This document shows positions 5,503-11,012 of a DNA stretch of 11,012 nt, piece after piece. The stretch's first letter is position 1. Each line of letters starts with the position of its first letter. The stretch spans positions 1 through 11,012 of the forward strand of contig DATKDU010000145.1 of NCBI GenBank assembly GCA_035512595.1, given 5' to 3'. Position numbers and translations under genes: made by a program. The notes beneath the pieces are model-generated. The model was not told where the DNA came from. It worked only from the letters and a program-made list of their open reading frames with translations, and did not search any database. The DNA comes from DATKDU01 sp035512595. GTDB taxonomy: Bacteria > Planctomycetota > Planctomycetia > Pirellulales > Pirellulaceae.

Positions 5503-7644
5503 ATGTCTTCCGACCCCCAACTCGATGCCTTGCTTCGCGACGTGCCGCTCCCCGGCGGTTTCGTCGCGCGGGTCCAGTCGTCGCTGGGGCCGACGGATGA
5601 AGAGCTGGATGCGGCACTACGGCAGATGCTGATTCCGATCGGCCTGCTGCGCGACCTCTGCGCCATTCCGGCCGATGAACTGCTCGACGAGCAACTCTGT
5701 GACGTTGCCGCGCCATTGGAGATGGTCAGGCAGGCGCAGCACCGTTCCTGGACGAGCGGCATTCGCTCTGCGGCTTCGCGAGCCGCCGAATTGGCCGTGG
5801 CACTTTCCCTCTTTCTATCCGTCAGTGCCGCCCTCTTCGGCGCTATCGCGGTTTTGATCGGTTCGATCTACCCCCATGCGCTGCCGCCGGATGAACCGGC
5901 ATTTGTCATTGCCGCAAATCTGCCGCTCGATTTTCAGTCGCCCCCAGCGGACGACGACGAGCAGACGGTGCTAGAGCTGCCGGTGTCGATCGAAATTCGG
6001 CCGTTGCCAAGCGCCGTCGCGGGCCGTGATGCGTTTGACGTCGATCCCCCCGACCTTCCTTCGGACCGTGCGGACGGTCCAGTGGGGCAGTGGCTGAATG
6101 CATTGGCAGAAGGGGTTCATCCGCTGGATAACGTGGTCCTCATGCGTTTCGGCGTGTTTGGTTATCCACAGTATGGCGAGGAGGTGACGCCGCCGCTGGT
6201 TTCTCCCCCGTCGCCGATCGCGGCCGGAATCGAATTGCCCCCCGTGCGCGGCTACGACCGGCTGTTCGTCGTGAAGCACGGGGTCTTTCCGCCGGTGCGT
6301 CCCGCCGCTCATCCCGCCTTGGCGACGATCGCCCTGCCGCTGCGGACGCAGACCGCGTCGTATCAGAACGTACAATCCCTGCTGCGGCAGAAGCGATTGC
6401 CGGCGGCCTCGCAAGTCCGCACGGAAGATTTTCTGGCGGCCATGGGGTATGACTTTCCTCCGGCCAGCCCCGGCGATTTGGCGATTCGCACGGCTGCCGG
6501 CCCCAGCGTCTTTGGACCGGCAGGAACGGGCTTACTACAACTGGCGGCGGTGGCGGGACCGCTTTCGCGGAGCGAATTGGACGGAGGGCATCTGGTGCTG
6601 GCGATCGACATGTCCCAGAGCATGGCTCGCGGCGAGCGGCTGAATCTGGTGCGGCAGTCGATCGACCAGGTGCTCGCGCGGATGGGGCCGCACGACCGGC
6701 TGTCGCTGGTGGTGTTCGACGAAGTGGTTCGCTACGTGGTGGAGCGGGCGACCACTGCCGATGCCGACGACCTCCGCCTCATGCTCTCGAAGCTGCGGCC
6801 GGCGGGAGCGACCGACCTGGCGGAAGGGCTTCAGCAGGCGGCAGCGATCGCCATGACCGGCGAGGCGGGGCAGACGCGGCCGTCGCGGATGGTTCTCATT
6901 ACCGACAGCCACGTCGCCATGCCGCCGGTAACCCAGTCGCTGGTTTCGGCCGTGCTGTCGATTGCCGAGGAGAGCGGCGTGCGGATGGACGTGTTCGAAG
7001 TGGGAGATCATCTGGATGAGGATCCCGTGTTGGCTGATTGGGCCCGGATGATGCACGGTACTGTCCGCCGGCCGGAGTCGGCCGATGATGCCGCGTGGAT
7101 GCTGGTGGAGCGGCTGTACGGCAAGTCGCCGGTAATCGGCGAAGACGCCCGCCTGACGCTGCGACTCGATCCGCGAGCGGTCGCCGCTTACCGGCTTGTG
7201 GGACAGGAGGGGAATTCGCTGTCTTCATTGCGGCCGGCCGCTTTGGAAGTCGATTTGCACGCCAGCGAAGTCGCCACCGCCCTCTTGGAAATCTGGTTTC
7301 AAGCGAGCGATGCGGACGACGTGGGGGAGGTAGAGTTGGTATGGCGCGATCCAGCGACGGGACAGCCGCGTCTCAATCGCCAGCGGATCAGCCGGCTCCA
7401 GTTTGCTCCCACCTGGGAACAAGCCCCGCTCTCGCTCCAGCAAGCGGCAATTGCGGCCGAAACGGCGGAAGTCCTGCGCGGTTCGCGCCAAGCGCTACGC
7501 GAGGTCGGCCTGGTGCCGCAGGGGTCGGGCGATCTGGCGGGGGTGATCGAGACGGCCGGGCGTGTCCATCCGCGGCTGGCCGAGCGGCCGGAGTTTCGTC
7601 AGTGGGTGCGGATGCTCGGGGATATGTCGAAGATACGGCCCTGA
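5503..7644 (+). CDS. Membrane-anchored vWA-domain protein (YfbK-like), putative partner of the ECF sigma factor
   Basis: The 713-residue product starts at ATG 5503; the frame is open further upstream, but that part is the sigma gene in another frame. Residues 1-96 are a presumed cytoplasmic segment (LDALLRDVPLPGGFVARVQ near the start) and residues 97-120 are one membrane helix. The rest should be outside the cytoplasm. SYQNVQSLL at 286-294 through VRTEDFL resembles the region preceding the vWA domain in YfbK-type proteins. The vWA domain spans about 363-545 with a complete metal-binding (MIDAS) set: DMSQS 369-373, T437 and D468. The last 165 residues resemble the DUF3520 region that follows vWA in YfbK. 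Cytoplasmic head, single helix and external ligand-binding domain beside an ECF sigma gene suggest an anti-sigma or sensor role. That role is inference; no zinc-binding anti-sigma motif is visible. Confidence 0.88.
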   Translation: MSSDPQLDALLRDVPLPGGFVARVQSSLGPTDEELDAALRQMLIPIGLLRDLCAIPADELLDEQLCDVAAPLEMVRQAQHRSWTSGIRSAASRAAELAVALSLFLSVSAALFGAIAVLIGSIYPHALPPDEPAFVIAANLPLDFQSPPADDDEQTVLELPVSIEIRPLPSAVAGRDAFDVDPPDLPSDRADGPVGQWLNALAEGVHPLDNVVLMRFGVFGYPQYGEEVTPPLVSPPSPIAAGIELPPVRGYDRLFVVKHGVFPPVRPAAHPALATIALPLRTQTASYQNVQSLLRQKRLPAASQVRTEDFLAAMGYDFPPASPGDLAIRTAAGPSVFGPAGTGLLQLAAVAGPLSRSELDGGHLVLAIDMSQSMARGERLNLVRQSIDQVLARMGPHDRLSLVVFDEVVRYVVERATTADADDLRLMLSKLRPAGATDLAEGLQQAAAIAMTGEAGQTRPSRMVLITDSHVAMPPVTQSLVSAVLSIAEESGVRMDVFEVGDHLDEDPVLADWARMMHGTVRRPESADDAAWMLVERLYGKSPVIGEDARLTLRLDPRAVAAYRLVGQEGNSLSSLRPAALEVDLHASEVATALLEIWFQASDADDVGEVELVWRDPATGQPRLNRQRISRLQFAPTWEQAPLSLQQAAIAAETAEVLRGSRQALREVGLVPQGSGDLAGVIETAGRVHPRLAERPEFRQWVRMLGDMSKIRP

Positions 7645-7651
7645 ACGCCGC

Positions 7652-7681
7652 GTGGGCGCGGTGATTAACCTCCGCGCCCAC
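7652..7681. terminator. Perfect 10-bp hairpin after the vWA gene
   Basis: GTGGGCGCGG (7652-7661) is the exact complement of CCGCGCCCAC (7672-7681), with a 10-nt A+T-rich loop. The stem starts 7 bp after the vWA stop codon. No T run follows, so it is not a textbook intrinsic terminator. It could slow polymerase, protect the upstream mRNA 3' end, or partly separate vWA expression from that of the next gene. Confidence 0.5.
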
Positions 7682-7761
7682 CCGGGGTAGATTTGAATTT
7701 CATCAACCGGTTGAAGTCATGTCGCCGAGCTTATATTCTCAGTTGTCGCCTGGGGTTCCGC

Positions 7762-7784
7762 GCGGGGCAGATTCCTCTGCCCGC
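7762..7784 (+). promoter_or_regulatory. Leader hairpin just upstream of the ribosome site of the TPR gene
   Basis: GCGGGGCAG (7762-7770) pairs with CTGCCCGC (7777-7784) with one bulged G and a 6-nt loop. It ends five bases before the AAGGA ribosome site (7790-7794) and could affect access to it. Further upstream, TTGAAG (7711-7716) and TATATT (7732-7737) form a weak promoter-like pair with a short 15-bp spacer. Confidence 0.3.
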
Positions 7785-7789
7785 TATAG

Positions 7790-7794
7790 AAGGA
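7790..7794 (+). promoter_or_regulatory. Shine-Dalgarno site of the TPR-like gene
   Basis: AAGGA lies five bases before ATG 7800. It supports this start over the ATG at 7719, whose 27 extra residues would precede and spoil an otherwise clear signal peptide. Confidence 0.7.
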
Positions 7795-7799
7795 CAATC

Positions 7800-10700
7800 A
7801 TGGGCCGCTGTTACCCGTCATGGTGGGCCGGCATTTGCCTTGTTGCCGCCCTGGTCGCGCCGCATCACGCTGCTGCCGTCGAGCCGGCCAAGGCGTTTCT
7901 CGACGCCCTGCGCCAGCAGAAGTATTTCGACGTGGCGCTGGAGTACCTGGACACGCTGCCCGACAACCCGGCGGTTCCCGTCGAATTCAAGCAAACGCTC
8001 AAGTACGAGCGGGGGGTGACGCTGGTGGAAGGGGCTCGCTTTCAGCGCGACTCGGCCCTTAAGGACAAATGGCTGGATGAAGCGCAGCAGGTCCTGACGG
8101 AGTACGTCAGCGGCCAGAAAGCCGACCTGCTGGCGGTCAGCGCCCGCAGCCAACTGGGAAATGTGATCGTCGAGCGGGCCAAGAGCCGGCTGGAGAAGTC
8201 CAAGAAGCAGTCGGGGGACGCCAAGAACCAGCTTTTGCTCGAGTCGCGGACGCTGTTTGAGGAGGCGATCAAGATCTTCGAGGGGCAGATCGACACGACG
8301 CGCGAGCGGCTCAAGCAATACCCCAACACCCTGTCGGAAAGGGACGGCAAGCCGTTTGAGGAGCGGACGATTTTCCGCACCGAGTTCCTGGCGGCCAAAG
8401 TGCTGGCCGTCGCGGCCAAGGAAGAGATGGCGGAAACCTACGCGCCGGACAGTGCGGAATACAAGAAGCTGATCGGCGAATGCGTCGAGGGGTACAAGCT
8501 GATCCACGACGACTACCGCACGCTGCTGGCGGGGATGTACGCCCGGGCGTATCAAGCCCGGGCCTTGCAAAAACTCGGCCAGCACAAGGACGCGCTGGGA
8601 TACTTCACCGAGCTGCTCGCCCAGCCCGATAACAGCGACCTGCACGAGCTGCGCGTCTTGACCGTTTCGCTGGCGATCGACTCCTGGTCAGCACTCAAGC
8701 TCTACAAGCAGATCGTGGAAATCGCGTATCCGCTGGTGGACAAGGCGCGGCCGAACGAAGACCGCAGCGACGAGTTCATGGGGATGCGGGTCAAGATCGC
8801 GAGGGCCTATAAGGCGTATGCCGACTTGCTCAAGGCCGAGAATCCGCGCGACCCGCAGGTCAAGAGGCTGCTCAATGACGGCCGAGCGCTCGCGTCCAAA
8901 GTGGCCCGCTTTCGCGGCCCCTATCAGGAGCAGGCGCGGCGGCTGCTGGCGGAATTTGCCGGTGCCGATATCGAGTCGATTGCCGGCGACAAGCCCAATC
9001 CCAAGACCTTCACCGACGCCCTCACCGCCGGCCGCGACGCGGTGCAGAAGATGAATGACAGCGAACAGCTCATCAAGCAGCTCAATCTGCGCCTGCCGAC
9101 GATTGCCGACGTGGCGCAGCGCTCCGAGATCGAGAACCAAGTCAAGAAGGCCGAGGAGGTTGCCGCCGAGGCCCGCGACATGGCGTCGCAATACCTGCGG
9201 CTGGCCCTCAGCCTGGCGGACAAGGAAACGGGGGAAGACGACCTCAACGTGGCCCGCTATTTCGTCTGCTACCTGTCGTTCCTCGAGCAGAAGTACTACG
9301 AGTCGGTGGTCCTGGGGCGGTTCGTTGCCGAGCGCTATCCCACGAGCCAAGGGGCCCGCCAGTGCGCCAAGATCGCCATGGCCGCGTGGCTCAAGCTCTA
9401 CAACCAGCGGCCCGGCGGCGAGAATGACTTCGAATCGCAGCAGATCATCCACATCGCCGACTACATCGTCCAGAAATGGCCCGACCAGCCGGAAGCAGCC
9501 GACGCCCTCAATACTCTCATCGAGTTCATGATCCGCGAAAGGCGGCTCAAGGAAGCCCAGGAGTATCTGGCCAAGATTCCCGTCGATTCGCCGCACCGCG
9601 GCACCGCGGAGCTCAAGCTGGGGCAGGCCCTGTGGGCCAGCTACCTGGCCAGCGCCAAGGAGCTGCGCCTGTGGGAGCAGGATGCCAGCCAGGTCCCCGC
9701 CGGCGCGGACATCGCCGCGCGGAAGCAGGAGCTGGAGACCCTCAAAACGCACGCCCAGACGACGCTGCAAGACGGCGTGGCGCGGATGCAGGAGAGCGGG
9801 GAGATGAACCCGATCGGCGCAACCGCCGTGCTCTCGCTGGCCAATGTCCTCGTGGACACCAACCAGCCCGCCAAGGCGATCGCCATGCTCGAAGACGAAA
9901 GGCTCGGCTCGCTGACCTTGCTGGCGCAGAACCATCCGGCAACGCAGAAGGAAGGCTTCGACACCGAAACGTACAAAACGGCCCTGCGGGCGTACATCTC
10001 GGCACTCGGCTCCACCAAGAACCCGCAGCCGCTGATCGCCAAGGCCAAGCAGATGATGGACGCGCTCAAGGCGTCGATGGGAGAAGCGGGGCAGGCCAGG
10101 CTGGTCGCCACGTACGTCACCATCGCCCGCGACCTGCAGACGCAGATGGAGCTGGCCGACGACAGCGCCAAGAAAGGGCTGGCCACGGGCTTTGAGGTCT
10201 TCCTCAAGGAAGTGGGCGCGGAAGCCAAGGAAAAGGATATCCTGTACTGGGTGGCCGATACCTACCGGGCGATGGGGGAGAGTTTTCTCACCGGAGGAGC
10301 CGGCGGCCGCGCCGCGGCCAAGCCCTATCTGACCTCCGCCATCACCGCCTATCAGAAGATCCTGGCACAGGTTGCGGACGATCCTTCGTCAACCGCGCTG
10401 GCGACGCAAATCCGCCTCCAGATGGCCCGCACCTACCGCTCGATGGGGCAATTCGTGGACGCCGTCGATCAATACCAGGAAATCCTCCGCCCCGCCAAGA
10501 GCCGCTGGCTCTTGCCCGTGCAGATCGAAGCCGCAGAGACCTATCAGGAGTGGGGAGCTTATCTGGGGGACCACAAGGACCGCTACGGCAATGCGATCTT
10601 CGGCGCTCGCCGCGACGAGAAGAACCCCGACACGACCAAACAGAGGGACAACATCATCTGGGGCTGGGGGGAAATCGCTATCAAAACGGCGAACCAACCC

Positions 10701-11009
10701 CAGTTTGCCGAGCAGTTCCACCAGGCTCGCTACAATCTGGCCCTCTGCCGCTACAAGTGGGCCCTGGCGGAAAAAGATGCCGCGGCCAAGGCGCAGCGGC
10801 TCAAGCAAGCCAAGGCCGACGTCGTTTTCATCGTGCGGCTCTATCGCGACCTGGGGGGCCCGCAGCAGGAGGCGCAGTACGACCAGCTCCTCCGCGACAT
10901 CCAAAAGTCGCTCGGCGAGCCCGCCGGAGGCATTCCCGCGCTCCGCCAGACGAAGCCGTCCGCCACGCCGGCGGTCAAGCCAAAACTGACGCCGACGAGT
11001 ACGAATTAG
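7800..11009 (+). CDS. Large secreted TPR-like helical-repeat protein (1069 aa)
   Basis: With the start at ATG 7800, residues 1-26 form a signal peptide (hydrophobic ICLVAALVA, then a HHAAA cleavage region). The mature protein is almost entirely alpha-helical. Its repeating pairs are of the tetratricopeptide type: AKAFLDALRQQKYFDVALEY near the start, ARAYQARALQKLGQHKDALG around residue 250, YESVVLGRFVAERYPTSQGA around 500, and ARTYRSMGQFVDAVDQYQEI near 880. A Lys/Glu-rich, coiled-coil-like part lies between about 435 and 480, and the final 35 residues are a Pro/Thr/Lys-rich tail. No catalytic motif is visible, so a scaffold or protein-binding role in the periplasm or envelope is likely. It lies 155 bp after the vWA gene, same strand. 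An ATG immediately follows its TAG stop, implying another coupled gene beyond the window. Confidence 0.88.
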   Translation: MGRCYPSWWAGICLVAALVAPHHAAAVEPAKAFLDALRQQKYFDVALEYLDTLPDNPAVPVEFKQTLKYERGVTLVEGARFQRDSALKDKWLDEAQQVLTEYVSGQKADLLAVSARSQLGNVIVERAKSRLEKSKKQSGDAKNQLLLESRTLFEEAIKIFEGQIDTTRERLKQYPNTLSERDGKPFEERTIFRTEFLAAKVLAVAAKEEMAETYAPDSAEYKKLIGECVEGYKLIHDDYRTLLAGMYARAYQARALQKLGQHKDALGYFTELLAQPDNSDLHELRVLTVSLAIDSWSALKLYKQIVEIAYPLVDKARPNEDRSDEFMGMRVKIARAYKAYADLLKAENPRDPQVKRLLNDGRALASKVARFRGPYQEQARRLLAEFAGADIESIAGDKPNPKTFTDALTAGRDAVQKMNDSEQLIKQLNLRLPTIADVAQRSEIENQVKKAEEVAAEARDMASQYLRLALSLADKETGEDDLNVARYFVCYLSFLEQKYYESVVLGRFVAERYPTSQGARQCAKIAMAAWLKLYNQRPGGENDFESQQIIHIADYIVQKWPDQPEAADALNTLIEFMIRERRLKEAQEYLAKIPVDSPHRGTAELKLGQALWASYLASAKELRLWEQDASQVPAGADIAARKQELETLKTHAQTTLQDGVARMQESGEMNPIGATAVLSLANVLVDTNQPAKAIAMLEDERLGSLTLLAQNHPATQKEGFDTETYKTALRAYISALGSTKNPQPLIAKAKQMMDALKASMGEAGQARLVATYVTIARDLQTQMELADDSAKKGLATGFEVFLKEVGAEAKEKDILYWVADTYRAMGESFLTGGAGGRAAAKPYLTSAITAYQKILAQVADDPSSTALATQIRLQMARTYRSMGQFVDAVDQYQEILRPAKSRWLLPVQIEAAETYQEWGAYLGDHKDRYGNAIFGARRDEKNPDTTKQRDNIIWGWGEIAIKTANQPQFAEQFHQARYNLALCRYKWALAEKDAAAKAQRLKQAKADVVFIVRLYRDLGGPQQEAQYDQLLRDIQKSLGEPAGGIPALRQTKPSATPAVKPKLTPTSTN

Positions 11010-11012
11010 ATG

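Noticed and set aside
8688..9935. 415-residue minus-strand frame inside the TPR gene
   Set aside because: It is antisense to a long helical-repeat gene with a signal peptide and ribosome site. Its composition is that of reverse-translated helical repeats.

Overview
The window looks like planctomycete chromosome, most likely Pirellulales-like. This is inferred from gene content and style: G+C-rich coding DNA, long membrane and secreted proteins of unknown function, an ECF sigma factor next to a membrane-anchored von Willebrand A (vWA) protein, a very large secreted helical-repeat protein, and intergenic DNA full of small G+C hairpins and heptamer repeats. No rRNA, tRNA, CRISPR array, transposase or phage gene was found.

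Layout. Positions 1-652 are gene-poor. They hold a nested hairpin followed by a T7 run (1-89), a coding-looking stretch with no start codon that is probably a gene remnant (141-479), and a run of short hairpins (486-680). A small antitoxin-like gene on the minus strand (653-883) reads into the last hairpin and has no toxin next to it. A nested inverted repeat (922-957) separates it from a divergent GrpB/UPF0157 family gene (971-1522).

Positions 1631-4593 carry a two-gene minus-strand operon of unrecognised membrane proteins of 488 and 491 residues. They appear to share a roughly 100-residue module, once in the first protein and twice in the second, each followed by a C-terminal transmembrane helix. 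The module is predicted to sit outside the cytoplasm.

Across a 250-bp divergent intergenic region, the plus strand carries an ECF sigma factor (4844-5437), a 713-residue YfbK-type vWA protein with a cytoplasmic N-terminus and one membrane helix (5503-7644), and a 1069-residue secreted TPR-like protein (7800-11009). The last stop codon is followed at once by an ATG at the window edge, so the gene set probably continues.

Working model (inference): the vWA protein has the topology expected of a membrane anti-sigma factor or sensor for the adjacent ECF sigma. The divergent operon may belong to the same envelope system, since an ECF-like GGAAC-N15-TCGGA sequence lies upstream of it. The sigma and vWA genes are separated only by two different 7-bp tandem repeats, and the vWA gene has no visible Shine-Dalgarno site.
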